This document shows positions 44,424 through 51,866 of a stretch of DNA of 51,866 bases, one piece after another. The first letter of the stretch is position 1. Each line of letters starts with the position of its first letter. The stretch spans positions 1 to 51,866 of the forward strand of contig LXQE01000146.1 in assembly GCA_003326195.1 (NCBI GenBank). The letters run 5' to 3'. The stretch comes from Nostoc punctiforme NIES-2108. GTDB taxonomy: Bacteria; Cyanobacteriota; Cyanobacteriia; Cyanobacteriales; Nostocaceae. Both the position numbers and the translations under genes were made by a program. The notes under the pieces are model-generated. The model ran no database searches, was not told the DNA's origin, and saw nothing but the letters and a program-made list of their open reading frames with translations.

Positions 44424-45344
44424 ATGAAAGTCGCAATTACTGGGGCAACAGGATTTGTCGGTAGTCGTTTGGTACAACGATTACAGGGGGAAGGTCATAA
44501 AATAGTTGTATTAACTCGCAACACAACTTTTGCTCAAAAGGTTTTTCCCTCTGAGGCTTTCCCTAATGTAGAAATTGTCGCCTATACACCAAATGCATCT
44601 GACTCTTGGCAAAGTGTCATCGCTAGTTGTGATGGCGTAGTTAATTTGGCAGGAGAACCTATTGGTGAAGGACGCTGGACACCAGAACGGAAACAAGAAA
44701 TCCTTAATAGCCGAAAGTTAGGTACACAAAAAATAGTTGAAGCAATAGCCAACGCTAATCCTAAAACATCTGTGTTAATTAACGCTTCGGCTATTGGCTA
44801 CTACGGTACCAGTGAAACGGCTACCTTTGATGAAACCAGTCAATCTGGTAACGATTTTCTTGCCCAAGTCTGCCAGGCGTGGGAAGCTGAAGCGGGAAAA
44901 GTAAAAGATGCTGGTGTGCGACTGGTAATTTTGCGTTTTGGGATTGTTCTGGGCAATGGTGGCGCTTTAGGTAAAATGATTCCACCTTTCAAACTCTTCG
45001 CTGGTGGGCCTATTGGCAGTGGTCGGCAGTGGTTCTCATGGATTCACGTAGACGATTTAGTTAACCTGATTCTGCAAGCTTTAACTAAACCGGAAATAGA
45101 AGGTGTATATAATGCCACTGCCCCTAACCCAGTCCGAATGGCAGATTTAAGCCAAACTATGGGACAAGTGATGAATCGCCCTTCTTGGTTGCCTGTTCCT
45201 GCTTTTGCGATCGAGGCTCTTTTAGGAGACGGGGCGATAGTAGTTTTAGAAGGTCAGCAAGTTATCCCAAAACGAACTGTGCAAACAGGTTTTGAGTACA
45301 AATATCCTAATTTGCAATCGGCATTAACACAAATTCTTACATAG
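44424..45344 (+). CDS. TIGR01777-type NAD(P)-binding epimerase-like protein
   Basis: The 306-residue protein is an extended SDR. The Rossmann motif is GATGFVG (7-13), followed by VVNLAGEPIGEGRW, INASAIGYYG and RQWFSWIHVDDL. The last two, with the conserved C-terminal DUF1731-like part (VPAFAIEALLGDGAIVVLEGQ), define the TIGR01777 group. Older annotations call it a cell-division inhibitor or nucleoside-diphosphate-sugar epimerase, but its substrate is not established. In plants and cyanobacteria relatives affect growth and division. GAGGTAG before the ATG supports the start. Confidence 0.9.
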   Translation: MKVAITGATGFVGSRLVQRLQGEGHKIVVLTRNTTFAQKVFPSEAFPNVEIVAYTPNASDSWQSVIASCDGVVNLAGEPIGEGRWTPERKQEILNSRKLGTQKIVEAIANANPKTSVLINASAIGYYGTSETATFDETSQSGNDFLAQVCQAWEAEAGKVKDAGVRLVILRFGIVLGNGGALGKMIPPFKLFAGGPIGSGRQWFSWIHVDDLVNLILQALTKPEIEGVYNATAPNPVRMADLSQTMGQVMNRPSWLPVPAFAIEALLGDGAIVVLEGQQVIPKRTVQTGFEYKYPNLQSALTQILT

Positions 45345-45359
45345 ATTCAAAGGGAGTGG

Positions 45360-45432
45360 GAAGTAAGAATTTTAGATTTGAGATTTTGGATTTTAGATTG
45401 AAATTTAATCCAAAATCTCAAATCCAAAATAT
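45360..45432. repeat. AT-rich inverted repeat (GATTTTAGATT type)
   Basis: TTTAGATTTGAGATTTTGGATT is followed by its approximate complement AATCCAAAATCTCAAATCC, forming a hairpin downstream of the epimerase gene. The words are a widespread Nostoc spacer repeat. Confidence 0.7.
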
Positions 45433-45446
45433 GCCTTATTCTTTGA

Positions 45447-45692
45447 CTATTGACTAGAAAGAAATTTTTTGGAAACCCAACTGATAATACCGCTGAGAAT
45501 GGCACCGCCCATGAGAATGCCAATTGCTGGGTTAAACAAGGGTTGCCACAGTTGATGCCACAAATCCAAACCTAGGTTTACTCCGGCGGCATCACCGATC
45601 GCAGCGATCGCTAACCAGCCAAAGCCAAACAAAACCAAAAAAACATCGGCGACTAAAACCATGTTTAGCCAATTTAACAATTTATCTTTCAT
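45447..45692 (-). CDS. Small two-helix membrane protein
   Basis: From the ATG at 45692 the product has 81 residues. The frame is open upstream but there it is made of repeat words (TTCGACTTGGCTCAAGGC and CCCAATGTCC types), so the internal ATG is preferred. It has two hydrophobic segments (MVLVADVFLVLFGFGWLAIA, IGILMGGAILSGIISWV). I recall similar short proteins in other cyanobacteria. No known function. Confidence 0.62.
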   Translation of the reverse strand: MKDKLLNWLNMVLVADVFLVLFGFGWLAIAAIGDAAGVNLGLDLWHQLWQPLFNPAIGILMGGAILSGIISWVSKKFLSSQ

Positions 45693-45699
45693 GATTGGA

Positions 45700-45875
45700 G
45701 TGGAAAATGGGGCATTGGACATTGGGCATTGGGCACTTGTACTGAGCGACTTGCCTTGAGCCAAGTCGAAAGGAGTAGTTGGCGCAGCCTCTCCAAGAGT
45801 TGTATTGGCCATTGGGAAACAGGAAGGAGGAGTTCTTCAATTTTTAATTTTTAATTTTTAATTTTTAATTGATTT
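45700..45875. repeat. Mixed short repeats between two small genes
   Basis: The region has GGGCATTGGGCATT heptamers (about 45708-45737), then a CTTGAGCCAAGTCGAAAGG element, then a tandem TTTTTAA array (45839-45871). It separates the small membrane protein gene from the TPR gene. Confidence 0.8.
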
Positions 45876-45893
45876 CTCCCCACTCCCCATCTT

Positions 45894-46316
45894 TTACTTT
45901 TCAAACAGCCAATTTTTGACTTTTGTCAAACTCTGCCAATCTGGTTTTCTACTTAAACCGTCTTCAATACTATTTTTTATTTCATCACTCCATTCTTCAT
46001 TGACAAAAATCAACTGTTGTGCTATGTCAATGTGTTCCCGCAAACCCTTTTGCTTTGTTTCCAGCATTGCTAAGGCGAGATTGATTCTAGCCTGGGGATC
46101 TTGTGGATTTAACTTGACTGCTTTCTGTCCAGCTTTGTAAGCCAAATTGGGTTTGTTATCGAGTAGATACAACCACGCTAAACAAACCCAAGCTGCACTA
46201 GTTTTAGGAGCGCGATCGCACACTTCTTTAAACACAGGGATTAAAGATTCTACTGATTCTCCTGCTTTATAGCGTTCTAAGCCTGTATCAAACAGGGATT
46301 CAACTGTTTGAGTCAT
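45894..46316 (-). CDS. Tetratricopeptide-repeat protein
   Basis: The 140-residue protein contains about two TPR units at 38-105: SAAWVCLAWLYLLDNKPNLA and the following GQKAVKLNPQDPQARINLAL. The C-terminus is helical and basic. It should be a small soluble adaptor that binds partner proteins. It is on the same strand as the SufA-type gene and lies 141 bp downstream of it, separated by repeats. Partners are unknown. Confidence 0.82.
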   Translation of the reverse strand: MTQTVESLFDTGLERYKAGESVESLIPVFKEVCDRAPKTSAAWVCLAWLYLLDNKPNLAYKAGQKAVKLNPQDPQARINLALAMLETKQKGLREHIDIAQQLIFVNEEWSDEIKNSIEDGLSRKPDWQSLTKVKNWLFEK

Positions 46317-46457
46317 AGTAAATTAATCATGAGTCATAAGTCATTGGTGAGTCAGTGCGGTCTTGGGGGTTTCCCCCATGAGCAACTGGCGAACCCGAAG
46401 GGTCAATTGTCATTTGTCTTTCGTCCAATAACCAGGGACAAATGACAACTGACAATA
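46317..46457. repeat. Heptamer repeats plus a GC-rich dispersed hairpin
   Basis: AGTCATAAGTCATTGG words are followed by a hairpin-forming element (TTGGGGG and CCCCCATGAG, about 46363-46382) and then TTGTCATTTGTCTTTCGTCC, with a complementary ACAAATGACAACTGAC at the end. The GTGCGGTCTTGGGGG element is a frequent Nostoc repeat and may act as terminator for the SufA-type gene. Confidence 0.75.
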
Positions 46458-46814
46458 TTACACCCCAAATGACTTGCCGCAACCACAAGTTTGATTAGCA
46501 TTGGGGTTAGTAAACTGGAAACCACCACCAATCATGGCATCGCTGTAATCGAGCATCAAACCGTAGAGATATAACAGACTCTTGCGATCGCTGACAATTT
46601 TGAAGCCATCATAGTCAAAAACTTCATCATCAGGGGTAATCTTGCTGGTATCTTCAAAATCCATCATGTAAGACATCCCAGAACAGCCACCCTGACGTAC
46701 TCCTACCCGTAAGCAAAAGTCTGTGCCTTGCTTGTCCCGGAGGGATTTTACCTGGTGCAATGCGGCTTCGCTCAACAGAATTCCGCGTTGTTGAGCCTGA
46801 ATTGCTTGTGTCAT
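46458..46814 (-). CDS. sufA: Fe-S cluster carrier protein of the SufA/IscA type
   Basis: The 118-residue A-type carrier has the three conserved cysteines: Cys44 in GGCSGMSY, and Cys110 and Cys112 in TCGCGKSF. It receives or delivers [2Fe-2S] or [4Fe-4S] clusters in the cytoplasm. Cyanobacteria have both IscA- and SufA-labelled members; the sequence alone does not settle which this is. It stands apart from the sufBCDS operon. Length is standard. Confidence 0.88.
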   Translation of the reverse strand: MTQAIQAQQRGILLSEAALHQVKSLRDKQGTDFCLRVGVRQGGCSGMSYMMDFEDTSKITPDDEVFDYDGFKIVSDRKSLLYLYGLMLDYSDAMIGGGFQFTNPNANQTCGCGKSFGV

Positions 46815-47140
46815 CTGCTTTTCAACTCCTTAATTAGTATAAGCGTTACCCTATATCGGCTTGTTAATGCTTCTGGGTTGCTCGTTAAGTGTTTTTGTAT
46901 TCATTCTAGCGGCTTAGATGTTGCTAGATGCCAAATTGTAAACACTCGGTCAAAAGTAGCCAAAGATTTTTATTCTAGAATTGAGAGACTTAATGTGTTT
47001 ATACATTCGGTATTCTTAAAATTCAAGCCCTACGGCAGCAACAGAAGCAACCACCCTTCAGGTGCAGCCATAAAAATTAATCCGAGGCTAGCTAGCCCTA
47101 GCCCCCAAAGTTTACTTCCAAATTGCTTCTTTTGATCTCT
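46815..47140. other. Divergent promoter region, SufA-type gene / 47141 gene
   Basis: No gene is seen. It includes a GCTAGCTAGCCCTAGCCCCC stretch near 47086. Both promoters should lie here. Confidence 0.45.
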
Positions 47141-48772
47141 ATGACAAGTTTTAATCGCTCTACCAGTCGTCGGTTGAAGAAATTAACTCAAATTCCTTCT
47201 GTATGGGAGGGCGATCGCCGTCCGTTGTCATCACCAAACCAGCACTCAGACTCAGAGGCAAAGGGAGAATGCATTCTTTGGGTAGATTTCTCCCAAGGTG
47301 TTGTCCGAGGAATGGACGTGGTAGCTTCAGATATTGGCCCAGAAGCAATAGTTCGCACCTTAATGCAAGCAATGGAGCATCCTCAAAGTCCGGCAAGACC
47401 TGCTAGACCTCAAAGAATTGTAGTCAAAGACCGCGAGATCCAATTTTACCTGCGGGGAGTGCTGCAAGATTTGGATATCGCCATTGATTACGCACCAGAA
47501 CTGCCTTTAATTGACGAACTATTTCGTGGATTCGCCGACATCCTCGATAGTCAAACCCCCGACTTACCTCCACAGTATGCACAAATCTTGCGAGAGAAAG
47601 CATTTGCAATTTGGCAAGCAGCACCTTGGGAATTTTTGGAAGAACAGCAAATTTTGTCAATCGAGATTAATAAGTGGGATGTTGGCACACTCTACGCCTC
47701 TGTTATGGGAATGCTGGGAATGGAGTATGGGATTTTGTTTTATCGCTCAGAAGAGTCTTTAAAACAGTTTCGTGCCGCAGTTTTAACAGATGAAGAATCA
47801 ACGGAGCATCTAGAAGAAGCCTTCCTTAAGCAAGATTGCTTATTTCTCACTTTTGAGAGCGTTGACGAAACCGATGAAGATGAGGATGAAGAAGATGATT
47901 TGGCGGATCTACCATTATCAGAAATTGACCCTACTTTTGGTAATATCCATCCTTTAGAAGGACTACGGTCTGTTTTGTATGACGAAGAAGCATTGGTAAT
48001 CTTGGTTGCGATAGAAAGCCTCAGCCGCTTTATTCGCGATCACCGTCGCCAACTTCATGAGGATATCTTCCCTACTCTGGGCCGTCGCTATCGCATTTCT
48101 CTACCGCAGTCGGAAGAATCAACTAAATCAGTGCCTGTAACAGTCTCTACCATGCCGCAGTTAGCAACAGAATTAGAGGAAATGGCAGGCTTTGATATTG
48201 ATGGTGAGGAGATTGACAACCTTGATTTCCAATCATTGCGAGATGACTTGATACCAGAAGATTCCTTCCTCAGCTTAGGTGTAGTGTCTTGGGAAATGTT
48301 GGATTCTCTGCGAAAGGGGGTCAGCTACCACCAGGCTAGTGAAATCAAACAAGTGGGTGACGGTTTGCCTGTGATTCTAATTCAAACCTCTCGGCCCAAG
48401 GCAAAGACTGTAATTGAAAGAATTGAAGCAGCAGGCGGACTGAGAGCAATTTGCTTTAATCCAGGTGCCGATCCCTTTGATGGCGATCGCTACGATCTGG
48501 GTTTATTGCAAACTCAAAATGGCGAATTGTTCCTATTCGGTGAATTTTTAGATGAAGATCCGATTCATGTCGAAGCCCGAAAAAAATGGAATCAGCGGTG
48601 TAAAAATACTAAAGGCTACTGTGGCTTAATCATTGCCAAAGGACTAACGGGAGCCTCCCGTGGCAATCCACAGTTACGAGATATGATGGCTTTGTTTGAA
48701 GGGCGATCGCTTTCACCACAAAATTTAGGTATTGGCACTCTCCAACTTATGCCTCAACTTAAATTTGAGTAA
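47141..48772 (+). CDS. Large conserved cyanobacterial protein (DUF6930-like)
   Basis: From the ATG at 47141 the protein has 543 residues. A basic N-terminus precedes an alpha/beta domain (about 35-220: CILWVDFSQGVVRGMDVVAS, PQRIVVKDREIQFYLRG). An acidic linker (about 243-262, runs of Glu and Asp) leads to a second half with SFLSLGVVSWEMLDSLRKG and a C-terminal domain with KGYCGLIIAKGLTGASRGN. I associate it tentatively with the DUF6930 family. It is soluble, without a signal peptide. Function unknown. It is divergent from the SufA-type gene and followed by a 2.3-kb gene-free region. Confidence 0.68.
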   Translation: MTSFNRSTSRRLKKLTQIPSVWEGDRRPLSSPNQHSDSEAKGECILWVDFSQGVVRGMDVVASDIGPEAIVRTLMQAMEHPQSPARPARPQRIVVKDREIQFYLRGVLQDLDIAIDYAPELPLIDELFRGFADILDSQTPDLPPQYAQILREKAFAIWQAAPWEFLEEQQILSIEINKWDVGTLYASVMGMLGMEYGILFYRSEESLKQFRAAVLTDEESTEHLEEAFLKQDCLFLTFESVDETDEDEDEEDDLADLPLSEIDPTFGNIHPLEGLRSVLYDEEALVILVAIESLSRFIRDHRRQLHEDIFPTLGRRYRISLPQSEESTKSVPVTVSTMPQLATELEEMAGFDIDGEEIDNLDFQSLRDDLIPEDSFLSLGVVSWEMLDSLRKGVSYHQASEIKQVGDGLPVILIQTSRPKAKTVIERIEAAGGLRAICFNPGADPFDGDRYDLGLLQTQNGELFLFGEFLDEDPIHVEARKKWNQRCKNTKGYCGLIIAKGLTGASRGNPQLRDMMALFEGRSLSPQNLGIGTLQLMPQLKFE

Positions 48773-49068
48773 TTGCATTGAATTGCCGCAATCCTAAATC
48801 TCAAATTATCGGTATGAGAAATTAAGTTGATGTGTATTTGATTGGCATATTGACTGAAACTGCATTTAAGAGGGGAAAAGGGGAGGGCTTTGCCTTTTAA
48901 CGTTCATCCTTCTTCTTTTTACCCACGGAGTATTGATTCACCAGTACTCAGTACTGTCTTGCCCCATAGCAAAACGTGGAGATTGAAGTAAGGGTGCATG
49001 ATTTACAGCAGATTTCAAGTTGGTGAGTTACACAAGCTAAGTCTTTTACCCAGACATCAAGCGTGTTT

Positions 49069-49102
49069 TACTCTTTAATTCAGAATTCTGAATTAAGGAG
49101 TA
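49069..49102. repeat. 34-bp palindrome centred on GAATTC
   Basis: Bases 49075-49096 are a perfect 22-bp palindrome (TTAATTCAGAA and its complement). Flanking TACTC and GAGTA extend it to 34 bp with one imperfect pair. Confidence 0.9.
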
Positions 49103-49192
49103 ACTGTTTCAGGGAAGTAAAAAGTACTCAGGATTTTCACTTTTGTATATACCCTAATACAGTTCAGAATGAGCAACAAAAACCAGATGTAG

Positions 49193-49212
49193 AGACGCAA
49201 TTTATCGCGTCT
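49193..49212. repeat. GAGACGC hairpin, dispersed family member
   Basis: AGACGC at 49193-49198 pairs with GCGTCT at 49207-49212 around AATTTATC. It belongs to the same family as 28974, 33088 and 51401. Confidence 0.8.
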
Positions 49213-49406
49213 TGAAAGACCATTTATCTACACCAATAACCCTTAACTAAACCGTATTAGTATATACCCCATCCCTTGTAAGTAGGTCGGCGTAAATTAT
49301 TATCGTTGGGATAAGGCAGAAGGCAGGGGGCAGGGGACAGGGGGAAAAAGGGTTTGAGCCTTGTTTACTTTTCTTTATATAGTTTGGTTTTATTGTGCCG
49401 ACTTAA

Positions 49407-49588
49407 CTTAGCGCTCTTCCATCACTCTCAGAAAAGAATAATCGAAGCAAAACTGAAACTATGACTAAATCAAGGTTTGAGGCTTTATTTTCTAATATAA
49501 ATTCAAAAATGTAGCCAAAATCTGGAAAATGAAGTCTCGTATGCCTTGCAGCGATTGCTTACTCTAAGAGTGATGGAAGAGCGTTAGG
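49407..49588. mobile_element. MITE-like element with imperfect terminal inverted repeats
   Basis: The left end 49407-49432 and the right end 49563-49588 are inverted repeats of 26 bp with three mismatches; GCTCTTCCATCACTCT is identical over 16 bp. They enclose about 130 bp of AT-rich DNA with no coding capacity. GTGCC just outside the left end and GGCAC just outside the right may extend the repeat. I could not identify a target duplication with certainty. It would need a transposase supplied elsewhere. Confidence 0.65.
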
Positions 49589-50468
49589 CACTCTTTTAAG
49601 TAGAGGCAGAGCGTTCCAGTTCCACTCAGTCTTCATCATCGTGTATCTATCAGGACGCAGCACTTTGTAATGAATATTCATGTATATGTCAATACTAATA
49701 TACGACCAATCTTGAGAAGCTAACTTTACTTAAATTTCATGAAGTACCTGTATTTTCATAGTTTTCTAGTTATTTTATGTAAGTTTTTTCAGTATAAATA
49801 ACTACGACCACTTAAAAAGCGCTCTATAAAGATTGCTTGAATCAAACCTAACTGATGCACTTAAATATTGAAATCCTATTTTTAACATGTTTTTGAGTTT
49901 AGCATCCTGTTATATATCAATATGATTAAGCAAAAGTTCAGATACATATGTTTTTCTTTGTAATTTTTTGATAAAGGATAAAAAATAGCTTTGTTAATGT
50001 CTAAATGAAGATTATTTAAAGTGCGTAAATAATAGCTATAATAAACACACTACCAAAAAAATAAAAATATACTACTCTTTTTATGGGTATACTTACCAGA
50101 TAAAAATAGTTGCGATAAAAATTTTATTGGTAGTAATTTATATCTTGGTTTAAATATGAGGAAAGAAATTTATGTCAAATTTCTAACGCCCTAATTGGCT
50201 AAAAACGATTTATATAACCTCCAGATCGGTGAAGATGAAAATCGTAAAAAATAGCTGATTTTAAAGCAAGCTATATCGCTAGAAAGAAGATAAAAAATAT
50301 GCAATACTTCATTGCATTCTGACGATAATTTATTGTAAAAGTATGAAATAAAACTAAAATATTATTATCTGCAACAGTCTAGTAGCATCACATATATTCT
50401 GGATAAATTCATCTGTGTGAAATTACAGATGTTTCTGTCAAAATTTACCAACATGCTTGGCATTTTAC

Positions 50469-50498
50469 ACTCAGTAGACTGAGTTTTACACCTTTTTT
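50469..50498 (+). terminator. Terminator-like hairpin in the gene-free region
   Basis: ACTCAGT pairs with ACTGAGT (50469-50484, very tight loop), and eight T residues follow within 14 bases. If it acts as a terminator, a small RNA could end here, but no promoter was identified. Confidence 0.4.
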
Positions 50499-51116
50499 TT
50501 CTGGCTACTATATTGGCAGTGAAAAGCAATCAGCTTGATCAATGTAAGCCAAAATTCCTAACAGTTCAAGTAGCTCTTAAGTTCTTGGTTACAGATGGGT
50601 GTTTGTTTTAAAGCGATCGCTTATTTGCCTACTTTCTAAGTCACTATTCAGGCTCTATACACACCACTATAACCCGCCTGTAAACCAGCATTTCGGTATG
50701 ATAATGATTCTGAAGCTTTATTTTTTGGTGTTCTAGCGGATATTCTCTCCAAGTGAGTTTGCCGAACTTAGTTAAGAGAGAAGGTCAAATGCTTTCAATG
50801 GAGAATAACTTTGGAAATCTTCATTGAGTCAACATTAGGTGTCTCGAATTCCTTTATAAAATTTCATGGTCAGGCTTTACTCATGCTGTTAGTAGGGTTA
50901 TTATCTTCAAAAGCAACTATGTGCTATTTATGCTGTCACAATAGTAACAAATAAAGTGTAGTATTTTGATTTTTTTAGAAAATGATCAATCCTTTGACCA
51001 AATAAACATTTTTAATATTAATGGTATTACTTGTTTCCTGAGACAAACTCTGATAACCTTATCGGTTCCCTCTTTAATTTAAACTCTTTCGACCAGCTAA
51101 ATATACAGCAGATAGC

Positions 51117-51293
51117 ATGATAATGACAAATAAAAAATGGGCCGTTAAACGCATAACAGTTAATCTCGCAACGCAGGAAGCGGAAAAACTAGAAAAATAT
51201 TGCCAACAAACAGGTAGACCTGCAACTGACGTAATTCGTGAACTGATTAGAAGTTTGCCTGTCTCTGACGACAGCAAAGATACAAACAACTAA
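51117..51293 (+). CDS. Small ribbon-helix-helix DNA-binding protein
   Basis: A 58-residue frame runs from ATG 51117 (or ATG 51123) to TAA 51293. It reads WAVKRITVNLATQEAEKLEK then YCQQTGRPATDVIRELIRSLP. The beta strand (KRITVNL) followed by two helices is the ribbon-helix-helix fold of CopG/Arc-like repressors. It is probably a dimeric DNA-binding protein. No toxin partner is adjacent. The next gene, 278 bp away on the same strand, is zds, so regulation of carotenoid synthesis is possible but unproved. Confidence 0.78.
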   Translation: MIMTNKKWAVKRITVNLATQEAEKLEKYCQQTGRPATDVIRELIRSLPVSDDSKDTNN

Positions 51294-51400
51294 AAAGTTA
51301 CTTTCACAACATTATCCAGAAAACTGCTTTGCCACTAAAAAAATATCTCTGATACTTTTGAGAGTCCGTCGCTATGGACAAAAGTTTGTCTAGATGATAC

Positions 51401-51423
51401 AGACGCGTTTTTATCGCGTCTGG
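51401..51423. repeat. CAGACGCG hairpin between the RHH gene and zds
   Basis: CAGACGCG pairs perfectly with CGCGTCTG around TTTTTAT. It is the fourth member of the dispersed hairpin family and may terminate the RHH transcript. Confidence 0.85.
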
Positions 51424-51570
51424 TCATTTACCGGGACTAAAAAAAGTAATCAAAGAAGTTTTAGTATCGATATTGGCAAGCCTTAATATGCTGCTGGAGT
51501 TGATATTAAGTAGCAAATTCCGACACCAACCCAGTTACAATCTGTAAAGAAACTGAAAAGGAACGACGGA

Positions 51571-51866
51571 ATGCGTGTTGCAATCGTAGGTGCGGGACTG
51601 GCTGGGCTAGCAACCGCAGTAGATTTAGCTGATGCTGGTTGTGAAATAGAGATTTTTGAGTCTCGTCCGTTTGTCGGTGGTAAAGTTGGCAGTTGGGTTG
51701 ATGGAGATGGCAACCATCTAGAAATGGGGTTGCATGTATTTTTTGGGTGCTACTACCAACTATTTGACTTAATGAAAAAAGTGGGGGTGTTAGAAAACTT
51801 ACGCCTCAAGGAACATACCCACACTTTTATTAATAAAGGGGGGCGCACTGGTGCTTTAGATTTTCG
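51571..51866 (+). CDS. zds: Zeta-carotene desaturase, 5' part (runs off the window)
   Basis: The first 98 codons are present. The product begins with a dinucleotide-binding motif, [20 protein letters not shown], then [14 protein letters not shown] and [17 protein letters not shown]. These match CrtQ/Zds, the plant-type zeta-carotene desaturase of cyanobacteria, which introduces double bonds on the way to lycopene using FAD and quinone. The closely related phytoene desaturase (CrtP) differs in this region, which favours Zds. The 3' end lies beyond the window. Confidence 0.88.
   Translation, partial: MRVAIVGAGLAGLATAVDLADAGCEIEIFESRPFVGGKVGSWVDGDGNHLEMGLHVFFGCYYQLFDLMKKVGVLENLRLKEHTHTFINKGGRTGALDF

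Larger units (their letters stand above)
48773..51116. other. 2.3-kb gene-free AT-rich region
   Basis: No gene of normal composition is seen on either strand. It contains a 34-bp palindrome (49069-49102), a GAGACGC hairpin (49193-49212), a MITE-like element (49407-49588) and a terminator-like hairpin with a T run (50469-50498). A 12-codon frame at 50789-50827 has AGAAGG before its ATG but is too short to judge. The stretch 49640-50400 is extremely AT-rich. Confidence 0.65.

Noticed and set aside
48930..48975. Second LexA box at AGTACTCAGTACTG
   Set aside because: It is palindromic, but the second half does not fit the DGTWCB spacing of the consensus, and no gene start is near.
50789..50827. 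12-codon frame with AGAAGG before its ATG (possible leader peptide)
   Set aside because: It is too short to separate from chance, and no attenuator-like structure or downstream biosynthetic gene is close.
1..51866. tRNA genes
   Set aside because: No T-loop GTTCGANTC with matching acceptor stem was found outside coding sequence.

Overview
The window is chromosomal DNA from a filamentous, heterocyst-forming cyanobacterium of the Nostocales. The evidence is photosynthesis genes (petG, cytM, zds), the heterocyst genes hetZ and patU, the septal cell-wall amidase pair amiC1/amiC2, frequent HIP1 octamers (GCGATCGC), and many short tandem heptamer repeats of the kind known from Nostoc and Anabaena. 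The order amiC1-amiC2-murI-sds-hetZ-patU and the nearby ssb-mreB-mreC-mreD block match my recollection of the Anabaena PCC 7120 layout; no alignment was run. All calls come from reading the sequence.

Layout. 1-340: 3' end of a 23S rRNA gene, carrying a tandem 38-bp duplication, then 5S rRNA and a terminator. 414-3998: a parvulin-type isomerase, cytM divergent from petG, rsmD and hisH. 4057-6610: a C15-type peptidase in an operon with a DUF3370-type exported protein, then a receiver protein lacking its phospho-acceptor Asp. 6762-8860: an unknown conserved protein, then a graveyard of gene fragments (ABC ATPase, antitoxin-like, UmuD/LexA-like). 8879-13725: a transglutaminase-like membrane protein whose catalytic Cys and His are both replaced, then patU and hetZ. 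13876-25573: an unknown gene, sds, a small membrane protein, murI, amiC2, amiC1, an NhaS3-type antiporter and a SIMPL protein. 25693-30731: a tail-less ssb with a strong LexA-box match, mreBCD, ribD and a small unknown gene. 31114-38895: a membrane-anchored Ser/Thr kinase, a TerB-like acidic protein, a GH13 amylase with a CBM20 domain, a 42-bp minisatellite and a CPBP protease. 39697-48772: a TM2 protein, ctaA, an FHA protein, a TIGR01777 epimerase, a TPR protein, a SufA/IscA-type protein and several unknowns. 48773-51116: 2.3 kb of AT-rich DNA without a gene but with a MITE-like element. 51117-51866: a ribbon-helix-helix protein and the 5' end of zds.

Most genes are housekeeping. The recurring themes are cell-wall growth and septum remodelling (murI, amiC1/2, mreBCD), heterocyst development (hetZ, patU), electron transport and its copper supply (petG, cytM, ctaA), and a heavy load of short repeats, some of which lie inside reading frames. 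I found no phage, complete insertion sequence, CRISPR array or tRNA. I did not find one clear new system. The best leads are the conserved pseudo-enzymes, the LexA box on ssb, the dispersed hairpin family, the MITE-like element and the repeat-derived segments in proteins.
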